Origin: CAYRWK01 sp964427965
GTDB taxonomy: Bacteria; Patescibacteriota; WWE3; UBA101185; UBA10185
NCBI GenBank assembly: GCA_964427965.1
Contig: CAYRWK010000049.1
Coordinates: 1-5,583, forward strand
Length of the DNA: 5,583 bases
Direction of reading: 5' to 3'
Shown here one piece after another: positions 1 through 5,276 of the stretch. The translations under genes and the position numbers were made by a program. The notes below the pieces were generated by a model. The model was not told where the DNA came from. It saw only the letters and a list, made by a program, of their open reading frames with translations, and ran no database searches. Every line of letters begins with the position of its first letter. Within the stretch, counting starts at the first letter, position 1.

Positions 1-372
1 ACTTGCGGAAGATCTACGCCATGGCTAAACGAAGAAGAAATGGCAGATGTCTTAAACGCCTGGGTGGTTTTGGAAAAAGGTAGTAGCGATGACACTGATC
101 ATATATCTCCGGTAACTACCAGCTGTTGGGGCGGTGATCCTTATTCCCACGATGAAATGGCTGAAAAAGCTAAGAAGTATGGGGGTAAGTTTACAGACGT
201 TGAATTTGATGATGTAGAAATAAGTAACGGAGGATACACCTCTAAAATTACTTTTAATACCAACCGAGGTAAAGTAGAAATTGATGGAGCAGAGTTTAAG
301 AAAGTATTTAACCTTAGAGCTCCCGGTTATATTTCTATCAAAAACAAACTTTACGACATTGTAACCAAGTAG
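1..372 (+). CDS. SpoIID/LytB-like cell-wall protein, C-terminal part (5' end outside window)
   Basis: The frame is open from base 1 to the TAG at 370-372, so this is the last 123 residues of a longer gene. The ATG at 40 is internal: conserved-looking sequence (TCGRSTPWLNEEE) runs upstream of it. The segment matches my memory of the C-terminal half of SpoIID/LytB-domain proteins from candidate-phyla bacteria: CGRSTPWL, then EMADVLNAWVVL, DHISPVTTSCWGG, and the ending EFKKVFNLRAPGYISI, which corresponds to the 'G-x-EFR-x-x-LxLRS' end of SpoIID. SpoIID proteins are peptidoglycan lytic transglycosylases; LytB proteins are relatives that activate amidases. The catalytic Glu region would lie upstream, so activity cannot be judged. 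The role is probably extracytoplasmic wall remodelling rather than sporulation. The stop codon is 24 bases before the next gene, and that gene's promoter overlaps this 3' end. Confidence 0.66.
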   Translation, partial: TCGRSTPWLNEEEMADVLNAWVVLEKGSSDDTDHISPVTTSCWGGDPYSHDEMAEKAKKYGGKFTDVEFDDVEISNGGYTSKITFNTNRGKVEIDGAEFKKVFNLRAPGYISIKNKLYDIVTK

Positions 373-381
373 CAAGCAGGA

Positions 382-390
382 TGCTATAAT
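382..390 (+). promoter_or_regulatory. Extended -10 promoter for a leaderless transcript of the PH-domain gene
   Basis: TGCTATAAT is a perfect extended -10 (TG-N-TATAAT). The hexamer at 385-390 ends 6 bases before the ATG at 397, so transcription starting 7 bases downstream of the -10 would begin on the A of the start codon. The best -35 candidate is TTGTAA at 359-364, with an over-long 20-base spacer; extended -10 promoters often do without a good -35. No Shine-Dalgarno lies between the box and the ATG (AATTTC). The box follows the stop codon of the upstream gene directly. Confidence 0.62.
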
Positions 391-396
391 AATTTC

Positions 397-960
397 ATGA
401 CAGCAGCAATCCTATCGGCGTTTGTAAAAGATCCACCTCACACTTCATTTGACGGTGAGGACAGTGGTGAGAAGGTAACTTATGTTTTACGAAAAAGCTT
501 TATCACAAACATAGGTTGGATTTTTTTAACACTCTTGTTTATTTTTATCCCTGCCTTTGTTAACACCCTTTTTGTCGCATTGGATATTGAATCCCCCGGG
601 TTCATTTCCTCAAATTTTGCTTTTATATTAAACGCCGCGTGGTACTTATTTACCTTTGGATACATCTTTGAACGCTTTTTAAACTGGTTTTTTAACGTAT
701 ACATTATTACAAACAAAAGAATAGTCGACATGGACTTTTACAGCTTTTTATATAGAAAAGTATCAGACGCACCACTTAGAAACATTGAAGATATAACCTA
801 CGATGTAAAAGGTTACATGGCAGCGCTCTTTAACTACGGAGATGTCACCATTCAAACAGCCGCTGAACGCAGAGAATTTGATTTTGCCAGTGTCCCAAAC
901 CCATCCCGAGTAGCCGATATTTTGTCTGATTTGGTAAAGGAGATAAAAGGTCATGTCTGA
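397..960 (+). CDS. Membrane-anchored bacterial PH-domain (bPH_2/YdbS-like) protein
   Basis: This 187-residue protein has a polar N-terminus (1-35), two hydrophobic segments (about 37-62 and 74-100) and a C-terminal cytoplasmic domain starting VYIITNKRIVDMD at about 101. The 'Y-x-(I/V)-T-N-x-R-I' start, followed by a strand-rich stretch with PLRNIEDI, NYGDVTIQTA and a final helix (ADILSDLVKEI), is the layout of the bacterial PH domain of YdbS/YdbT-type proteins. These are membrane proteins of largely unknown function; a role in membrane binding or scaffolding is inferred. ATG 397 is the first possible start, because the frame upstream contains no ATG, GTG or TTG back to the TAG at 370-372. There is no Shine-Dalgarno, and the -10 box is 6 bases away. 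The 3' end overlaps the next gene by 8 bases, so the two are surely co-expressed. Confidence 0.78.
   Translation: MTAAILSAFVKDPPHTSFDGEDSGEKVTYVLRKSFITNIGWIFLTLLFIFIPAFVNTLFVALDIESPGFISSNFAFILNAAWYLFTFGYIFERFLNWFFNVYIITNKRIVDMDFYSFLYRKVSDAPLRNIEDITYDVKGYMAALFNYGDVTIQTAAERREFDFASVPNPSRVADILSDLVKEIKGHV
937..942 (+). promoter_or_regulatory. Shine-Dalgarno for the 81-residue membrane protein
   Basis: AAGGAG lies inside the end of the PH-domain gene, 10 bases before the ATG at 953; a second purine run, AAAGG at 946-950, is closer. This supports 953 as the start and the 8-base overlap as real. It also shows that the organism uses Shine-Dalgarno initiation alongside the apparent leaderless starts. 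Confidence 0.5.
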
Positions 961-1198
961 TCCCATTAGTAATTTTATTGCCAATTTGTTTACACCCGCA
1001 GGCTTTACCGATTTACTGCGATTTGTAGTCATAATAATAGAAGCACTATACGTCATCTTTTCTATTCTAGTGGTGCGTCAAGTTAATTTGCTAAACAAAA
1101 GCTTTAAAACTGAATCCGCCGGTCTTTTTAGCATGCTTTCATACGTTCATCTGTTTTTGTCTTTTTTGTTGCTGTTGATCTCTATTAGCATCCGCTAA
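953..1198 (+). CDS. Small two-helix membrane protein of unknown function (possibly DUF5657-like)
   Basis: The 81 residues have a short amphipathic N-terminus, a hydrophobic helix at about 22-42 (LRFVVIIIEALYVIFSILVV), a polar turn RQVNLLNKSFKTES, and a second hydrophobic helix at about 57-79. The 'VVRQVNLLNKSF' turn after the first helix recalls a small-protein family common in candidate-phyla bacteria, which I believe is catalogued as DUF5657; the family name is from memory and uncertain. There is no enzymatic motif. The gene overlaps the PH-domain gene by 8 bases and ends 12 bases before the next one, so it sits in the middle of a three-gene unit. It could be a partner or membrane subunit of its neighbours, but the sequence itself gives no function. 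Confidence 0.68.
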   Translation: MSDPISNFIANLFTPAGFTDLLRFVVIIIEALYVIFSILVVRQVNLLNKSFKTESAGLFSMLSYVHLFLSFLLLLISISIR

Positions 1199-1210
1199 TT
1201 TTTTATTGAA

Positions 1211-2947
1211 ATGTTTCGAAAACTGACTGCCAAAATTCAAAAAATCAATCCGATCCTGCCGGCTAACACCAACAGGTTTGCAAACGTTTTAGCAATTGAT
1301 CCTGGAGATGAGTTACTGCTTGAAAAAAGAGGAACCATTTACACTGTTTTTGATATTTCAAGTGCTGAAGAATTTGATACGGCTTTAGTTAGCAAAGTTG
1401 TTGCAGATGTATTACATGATTCATACTATCAGTCGGATAATATTTCCCCTATTCAATCTTTAGAAAAAGCAATAGTGGATGTGAGGGATAAAGTTACAAA
1501 ACTTACAAATGAGTCTATTAGAACCCGTGAGGCTACTGTAACTTTTAATATCTTAGCGGGCGTACTGTGGGGCAATGTGATGTATGTGGTTTGTTACGGC
1601 AATGCTTCCAGCTATTTAATGCGGGAAGGGGTGGTAAAGCCGATAAGTTCAAACAGTGAGGGTCACTTTTCTGCGGCATCAGGTGTTGTTAAAAACGATG
1701 ATGTGGTAATTTTAGCCTCCCAAGCTTTTGTTCAAAACGTCCCTCCCGAAAAACTATTAAACACCTCAGTTTCTATGGATAATCTATCTCTTGATTGTGC
1801 CGCACTACTTATAAAAGTAGAAGTAGACACACGATTTGGTGAGACGGAAGTGATAGATTTTGGCACAAAAGAAACATCTAAAAAATCTGATTCTAATTTT
1901 AAAAAGAAACTGGCAGATATTGTTACTAAGTTTAAAAATACATTTATTAAATCCAAAGGCGCTTCCGATCTTGATATTAGACTTAAACGAGGAATGGGCA
2001 GAAGAGAAAAGGTTACAACAATTGCAGTCATCGCAGGTATTCTATTTGTAGCATCCATACTGTTTACAGCGCTTCTTAACTCAAAATCTCAGGATAAAAA
2101 AGATGAAAAAGCAAACAAGTCCGATCAAGTATCTAATGTAGATGGCGAGGTAGCTTCAGCCTCCAACGAAACACCCGACACAAGTAAAGATGAGGAATTT
2201 AAAATTAAGCGTATTACTCCAACTGCTTTTTACGATATTAGTATGGTGGACGTGTCAGCAAATCCCACATCAATTGCAGTACTAAAAGATACAGTTGTTG
2301 TGGCTGATAAAACTTCCGGAAAAGTGTATGAGTCTTCTACCTCTACTCCAAAATTTACTTCTCTGGAACCGACTTTTGCCGGTATTAGCCATTTGGAAAA
2401 TGTAGATGGAGACCTTGGGTTTAGAGATACCGAGGGATATAAGTTTTATAACTCGGGTTCTGCAAAAATAGTTGACTCCTTTAAGATAGGTAATTTGGAT
2501 GTGACAGCAACATATTTAGGTAATGTTTATTCTATTGAGGGCGACACCCTTACAAAACACACTAAAGATAGCAATACTGTTTGGGCACAAAATGAAGACT
2601 TAAAAGGCGCTAAGTCTATGTCTATTGCCGTTAGTATTTTTGTGCTTAAAGATAACGAATTGCTAAGTTTTACCAAGGGGGTTAAGGATGACTTTAAAAT
2701 TACAGGTTTAGATAAAGGTCTTTCTAACGCCGTGCAGGTAGTAACAAGCTATGACTTTGACAACATATATATTGCCGATGCCGGTAACTTTAGAGTTGTT
2801 GTTACCGATAAAACAGGTAAAGTGGTGGCGCAGTATATTAATAAGTCTACTGACAGTTGGAAGAACATAAAAAGCATAGGGGTTTCATCGGATGAGAAGT
2901 CGCTATTTTTGTTAGATGGGACTAGGGTTTATCAAATTTCCCTCTAA
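1211..2947 (+). CDS. PP2C-like pseudophosphatase with one membrane helix and an extracytoplasmic propeller-like domain
   Basis: The 578 residues fall into three parts. Residues about 22-206 resemble a PPM/PP2C phosphatase fold: YTVFDISS (44-50) stands where 'VFDGxGG' is expected, YGNASSYLMREG (129-140) where 'NxGDSRxYLxRxG' is, VVILASQAF (165-173) where 'LLLxSDGL' is, and LDCAALLIKV (194-203) where the closing 'DN' strand is. Most metal-binding Asp and Gly positions are lost, so catalysis is unlikely. RLKRGMGRREK then precedes a membrane helix at 267-289, which predicts the N-terminus inside. After a polar Lys/Asp/Ser linker (290-335), residues about 340-578 are strand-rich, with propeller-like repeats; IYIADAGNFRVVVTDKTGKV (519-538) is NHL-like. 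The ATG lies 12 bases after the preceding stop without a clear Shine-Dalgarno, so translation may be coupled to the upstream gene. A sensor or scaffold linking the envelope to the cytoplasm is inferred. Fold assignments rest on motif reading alone. Confidence 0.68.
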   Translation: MFRKLTAKIQKINPILPANTNRFANVLAIDPGDELLLEKRGTIYTVFDISSAEEFDTALVSKVVADVLHDSYYQSDNISPIQSLEKAIVDVRDKVTKLTNESIRTREATVTFNILAGVLWGNVMYVVCYGNASSYLMREGVVKPISSNSEGHFSAASGVVKNDDVVILASQAFVQNVPPEKLLNTSVSMDNLSLDCAALLIKVEVDTRFGETEVIDFGTKETSKKSDSNFKKKLADIVTKFKNTFIKSKGASDLDIRLKRGMGRREKVTTIAVIAGILFVASILFTALLNSKSQDKKDEKANKSDQVSNVDGEVASASNETPDTSKDEEFKIKRITPTAFYDISMVDVSANPTSIAVLKDTVVVADKTSGKVYESSTSTPKFTSLEPTFAGISHLENVDGDLGFRDTEGYKFYNSGSAKIVDSFKIGNLDVTATYLGNVYSIEGDTLTKHTKDSNTVWAQNEDLKGAKSMSIAVSIFVLKDNELLSFTKGVKDDFKITGLDKGLSNAVQVVTSYDFDNIYIADAGNFRVVVTDKTGKVVAQYINKSTDSWKNIKSIGVSSDEKSLFLLDGTRVYQISL

Positions 2948-2973
2948 AAAACTTTGTAAATAAATAATGGGAA

Positions 2974-3031
2974 TATTCTACTAGGATTAGAGTTTTGGAT
3001 GTTGACCAAACGGCTTTTACCTCGTAGAATG
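2974..3031. repeat. Imperfect inverted repeat enclosing a smaller palindrome, over the zinc-ribbon/bL25 promoter
   Basis: Arm 2974-2985 (TATTCTACTAGG) pairs with 3020-3031 (CCTCGTAGAATG): 11 of 12 positions pair, one of them a T-G pair, with a single T/C mismatch. Nested inside, TTTGG at 2994-2998 pairs with CCAAA at 3006-3010 around a 7-base loop. No T-run follows, so it is not a standard terminator for the gene ending at 2947. The right arm carries the -10 box and the inner palindrome touches the -35 box. The element could therefore be an operator, or a coincidence of A+T-rich DNA. Confidence 0.35.
3002..3030 (+). promoter_or_regulatory. Sigma70-type promoter of the zinc-ribbon/bL25 unit
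   Basis: TTGACC (3002-3007, 5 of 6 to consensus) and TAGAAT (3025-3030, 5 of 6) are separated by exactly 17 bases. Transcription would start near 3037, giving an untranslated leader of about 30 bases that contains the Shine-Dalgarno. Unlike the other two promoters called here, this one makes a conventional leadered mRNA. Confidence 0.6.
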
Positions 3032-3056
3032 CATTTCGTCTAAGCAAAGGGTACAT

Positions 3057-3064
3057 AAGGAGGG
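3057..3064 (+). promoter_or_regulatory. Strong Shine-Dalgarno for the zinc-ribbon gene
   Basis: AAGGAGGG ends 4 bases before the ATG at 3069. It is close to a perfect complement of the 16S rRNA 3' end and fixes the start of this gene. Confidence 0.7.
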
Positions 3065-3068
3065 TAAA

Positions 3069-3413
3069 ATGTTAGAACAAAAACTAATTAAGGAACATTT
3101 ACAAAGGTTTGTGTGTTATAAATGCGGTGGAAGCTTGGAACAAGCTAAGCTTATGACTATAAGCGATGCTCCGGTAGCATTTGTTGTAGCTGCTGTTTGT
3201 CCTAAATGTCAAAGCGAAAGTGTTTTGACTATTACTGCGGCTGGATCGGGTGCAATGCCTTTGATTTCGGATTTAAGTGCTGAGGAAATCAAAAAATTTA
3301 TGATAGAAAAAAGTGTTACTTATGATGATTTATTTAGTTTGCATAAATTGCTAGAGAAAAAAGCTATATGGAACTTATTGCACAAAAAAGAGAAAAATTT
3401 GGAAAACAAGTAA
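3069..3413 (+). CDS. Small zinc-ribbon protein of unknown function
   Basis: This 114-residue protein has two CxxC knuckles, C16-YK-C19 and C44-PK-C47, 24 residues apart and joined by a strand-rich segment. That is the pattern of a single zinc ribbon, presumably binding one Zn(II). After about 65 residues comes a helical tail containing AEEIKKFM and SVTYDDLFSLHKLLEKK, which looks like a protein- or nucleic-acid-binding helix pair. I recognise no named family; similar short zinc-ribbon proteins occur in candidate-phyla genomes. It has its own promoter and a strong Shine-Dalgarno. Its last 46 bases overlap the bL25 gene in another frame, so the two genes form one transcription unit. A role connected with ribosome function or RNA binding is suggested only by that neighbour. 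Confidence 0.7.
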   Translation: MLEQKLIKEHLQRFVCYKCGGSLEQAKLMTISDAPVAFVVAAVCPKCQSESVLTITAAGSGAMPLISDLSAEEIKKFMIEKSVTYDDLFSLHKLLEKKAIWNLLHKKEKNLENK

Positions 3414-4072
3414 AAAAGTTAAGAACCGATAGGCAGATTCCTGCTGTTATGTTTGGTAAAGGGTTGGAATCTACTCCCGTAACTATTGAATTAAATAAGT
3501 TTATTAAGGTTTACGACACGGCTGGTGAAAACACCCTTGTAGATTTAAATATTGATGGCACCACAGAAAAAGTACTTATTAAAGATGTGCAGTTTGAGCC
3601 GGTAACTGGGGCTCCTATTCATGCAGGTTTCCATAAAGTTAACTTAAAAGAAAAGATTTCTGCAGAAGTACCTGTTGAGATCATTGGTGCTGATAAGAAT
3701 GAGCTTGTAAAAAGCGGTGCAGGTTTGGTTTTGACCTTACTTAACGAAATTACGGTTGAGGCTTTGCCTTCTGACTTGCCTTCAAAATTTGTTGTGGATG
3801 TATCGAATATTACCGAAATCGGAGATGCCATAACCGTCAGCCAATTAGAATACGATAAAACCAAAGTCGAATTGCCAGGTTATGAACCGGATGATGTTAT
3901 TGTAAAAATTGATAATGCTGTTATGGCCGAAGAGCCTGAAGAAGAGACTGTTTCTGAGGCTGAGGCTTTGGCTAAGGTTGAAGCTACTGAGGAGTTAAGT
4001 GAGGAAGAAAAGAAAGCTAGAGAAGAAGCTAAAGCTAAGGAAGAGGGTAAGGATTCGAAGGAAAAGAAATAG
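3368..4072 (+). CDS. rplY: 50S ribosomal protein bL25 (Ctc/TL5 type)
   Basis: bL25 binds 5S rRNA in the large ribosomal subunit. The N-terminal domain (about 1-92) shows the family signature: KREKFGKQVKKLRTDRQIPAVMFGKG at the start, then VLIKDVQFEPVTG and IHAGFHKV, equivalent to 'DxQxxPxxxxxxHxDFxxV'. Residues about 93-185 form the second, all-beta domain of the long Ctc/TL5 form (VPVEIIG, LNEITVEALPSDLPSKFVVDVS, ITVSQL). Residues 187-234 are a tail made almost wholly of Glu, Lys and Ala, probably disordered or helical. ATG 3368 is the only possible start: the same frame has a TAA at 3344-3346 and no ATG, GTG or TTG between. No good Shine-Dalgarno precedes it, so initiation probably depends on translation of the overlapping zinc-ribbon gene. 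The stop is 8 bases from the converging regulator gene. Confidence 0.93.
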   Translation: MELIAQKREKFGKQVKKLRTDRQIPAVMFGKGLESTPVTIELNKFIKVYDTAGENTLVDLNIDGTTEKVLIKDVQFEPVTGAPIHAGFHKVNLKEKISAEVPVEIIGADKNELVKSGAGLVLTLLNEITVEALPSDLPSKFVVDVSNITEIGDAITVSQLEYDKTKVELPGYEPDDVIVKIDNAVMAEEPEEETVSEAEALAKVEATEELSEEEKKAREEAKAKEEGKDSKEKK

Positions 4073-4080
4073 CGCAAAGC

Positions 4081-5157
4081 TTATTGACCGGCAAGTCTGT
4101 AGCCCTGTCCTCGAACAGTTTGAATGTATGAACCGCTAATTCCCTCGTTTTCCAGTCTTGTTCTTAACCTTTCCATGGTTTTTGAAACTGCATAATCTGA
4201 AAATTCTGAATTATCTGAGTTAAACATAGTTCCAATCTCATCAACAGTTAGTGTTTTGTCTGGTTTTGCAATCATTGCTTTAAGGATTTGCATGTACCTT
4301 GGGTTTTTTAAATCAACTTTTCTGCTATCTACAAGTACGGCGTCGTTTTTAACTTCAAACCCGAAGGGTTTTGTACTTACACCAATGTTTTTTACAAATT
4401 TATCACTTTCAACAATTCCCTTACTCTTAACCTTTTTTCTTAAATTTTTCAATAGGGGGTGGTACCTTTTACCTGTTATTTGAGACATTTCTTTAGCAAA
4501 TGTCGAACATGTTAAAAACCAATCCTCAATAGCAGAGCTTTCAGACCAGCTGGTAAGAAGTTCCTCCTGAGAGCGTTTTCTTAGTAAGCTTCTGATAATA
4601 ATGTTAACTATTGTTTGCTCACTTGCGTCTTCTCGTAGCGTCATAACGATGGTGTTTGTAGCCGGTAAAAAAGATGCTATGGTCCCAAGTCTGCTGGGGT
4701 AGATCACAAGGTTTGTAGGTATAGAAAAGGGTAGCGCCTTGGATAAAGCTTTATAGATTTTAGGATTAATTTTATCCCATGCTTTTTTAACTTTTGAAAT
4801 ATCCCAACATTCTTTGGATTTAACGGTTGCGTTGTAAATAGTTTCTATTTGCTGTCTTTGAAACTTGGTTAGTTTTAGTTGGTAAGGAATTGTTGGTTTT
4901 TCTACGTATTTAAAATCTTTTCTAGTTTCCCAAAAGAAAGGTATTGATTTGTAGTCGTAGTCAGGAATAACAACATTAATATCGTATTTTTGGATATTTT
5001 TGTGGGAACTATAGCTTGTGAATTTTTTGTCTGAATACGGATCTAGTCTAAAACTATTTATCTGATAAAAACCGTTTTCAACCAGCATTAAATTGCTGGC
5101 TAAGCGGTCTAGCTCTATATCCATTGAAAATATCCAATTGGTGTTAAAACCCGTCAT
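4081..5157 (-). CDS. Winged-helix (OmpR/PhoB-type) regulator with an unrecognised N-terminal region and no receiver domain
   Basis: In this 358-residue protein, residues about 266-356 are a Trans_reg_C winged helix: a beta start (FGFEVKNDAVLVD), LKNPRYMQILKAMIAKPDKTLTVDEIG, the recognition-helix region YAVSKTMERLRTRLENEG, and the hallmark hairpin YIQTVRGQGYRL. Response regulators of this class carry a phospho-receiver of about 120 residues at the N-terminus. Here the first 265 residues show no Asp-box pattern and match nothing I can name. They contain a helix-rich stretch at 95-145, strands around 148-174 (LVIYPSRLGTIASFLPATNTIVMTLR) and helices at 180-228. It is best called a one-component regulator with an unknown sensing region. 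ATG 5157 is directly preceded by an in-frame TGA, so no longer start exists. There is no Shine-Dalgarno, and the -10 box is 6 bases upstream. It converges on bL25 and diverges from the lipoprotein gene. Confidence 0.8.
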   Translation of the reverse strand: MTGFNTNWIFSMDIELDRLASNLMLVENGFYQINSFRLDPYSDKKFTSYSSHKNIQKYDINVVIPDYDYKSIPFFWETRKDFKYVEKPTIPYQLKLTKFQRQQIETIYNATVKSKECWDISKVKKAWDKINPKIYKALSKALPFSIPTNLVIYPSRLGTIASFLPATNTIVMTLREDASEQTIVNIIIRSLLRKRSQEELLTSWSESSAIEDWFLTCSTFAKEMSQITGKRYHPLLKNLRKKVKSKGIVESDKFVKNIGVSTKPFGFEVKNDAVLVDSRKVDLKNPRYMQILKAMIAKPDKTLTVDEIGTMFNSDNSEFSDYAVSKTMERLRTRLENEGISGSYIQTVRGQGYRLAGQ

Positions 5158-5163
5158 TCAGGG

Positions 5164-5192
5164 ATTATCCTATAGTATCTAGTGGTTGTCAA
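5164..5192 (-). promoter_or_regulatory. Promoter for a leaderless transcript of the winged-helix regulator
   Basis: On the minus strand, TTGACA (5192-5187, perfect) and GATAAT (5169-5164, 5 of 6) are 17 bases apart. Six bases (CCCTGA) separate the -10 from the ATG at 5157, so transcription would begin on the start codon. The TGA in that hexamer is in frame and excludes an upstream extension of the protein. Confidence 0.68.
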
Positions 5193-5203
5193 AATGGTGT
5201 CAA
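5187..5203 (-). promoter_or_regulatory. TTGACA direct repeat with 11-base period (candidate winged-helix operator)
   Basis: Two perfect TTGACA copies (5203-5198 and 5192-5187, read on the minus strand) are separated by CCATT, a period of 11 bases. Only the downstream copy is at -35 distance from the -10 box. Direct repeats of a hexamer every 11 bases are the known binding geometry of PhoB/PhoP-type winged-helix proteins, for example the TTAACA-like boxes of Bacillus PhoP. The gene controlled encodes just such a winged helix, so autoregulation is plausible. The site lies between divergent genes and could affect both. Confidence 0.42.
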
Positions 5204-5264
5204 GCAATGGATTTTCAGGGTTTTAGTATATGAACCTATAGCAAATGAGTAAAAATCTCTCAAA

Positions 5265-5271
5265 AAGGAGG
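5265..5271 (+). promoter_or_regulatory. Shine-Dalgarno for the lipoprotein gene
   Basis: AAGGAGG ends 5 bases before the ATG at 5277, a near-ideal arrangement that fixes the start. I found no convincing -35/-10 pair upstream; TATATG (5227-5232) and TATAGC (5237-5242) are possible -10 boxes without a good -35 partner. Confidence 0.7.
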
Positions 5272-5276
5272 AGAGG

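Noticed and set aside
436..460. CCTCAC/GTGAGG inverted repeat near the start of the PH-domain gene
   Set aside because: Only 6 pairs around a 13-base loop, inside coding sequence; such a pairing is expected by chance and nothing else supports a role.
763..1056. Minus-strand open frame of 97 codons
   Set aside because: Lies antisense over two well-supported genes, has no Shine-Dalgarno or family-like features, and looks like a composition shadow.
1175..1201. Possible promoter TTGATC-15-TAATTT before the pseudophosphatase gene
   Set aside because: Short spacer and poor -10 match inside the end of an A+T-rich gene; cotranscription with the upstream genes explains expression without it.
2948..3068. 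Riboswitch or terminator hairpin in the gap before the zinc-ribbon gene
   Set aside because: No T-run follows the inverted repeat, no known riboswitch core is recognisable, and a good promoter lies on top of it, so most of the structure would not be transcribed.
3880..4077. Minus-strand serine-rich open frame
   Set aside because: It is the antisense reading of the Glu/Lys-rich tail of bL25, whose repetitive codons keep the opposite frame open.
4256..4483. Plus-strand hydrophobic open frame of 75 codons
   Set aside because: Antisense to the winged-helix regulator; its hydrophobicity follows from Lys-rich codons on the real strand, and no ribosome site precedes it.
4470..4640. Metallopeptidase core in the regulator's N-terminal region
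   Set aside because: The helix-then-Glu layout is suggestive, but there is no HExxH motif; the position reads IIIRSLLRKR, so peptidase activity cannot be supported.
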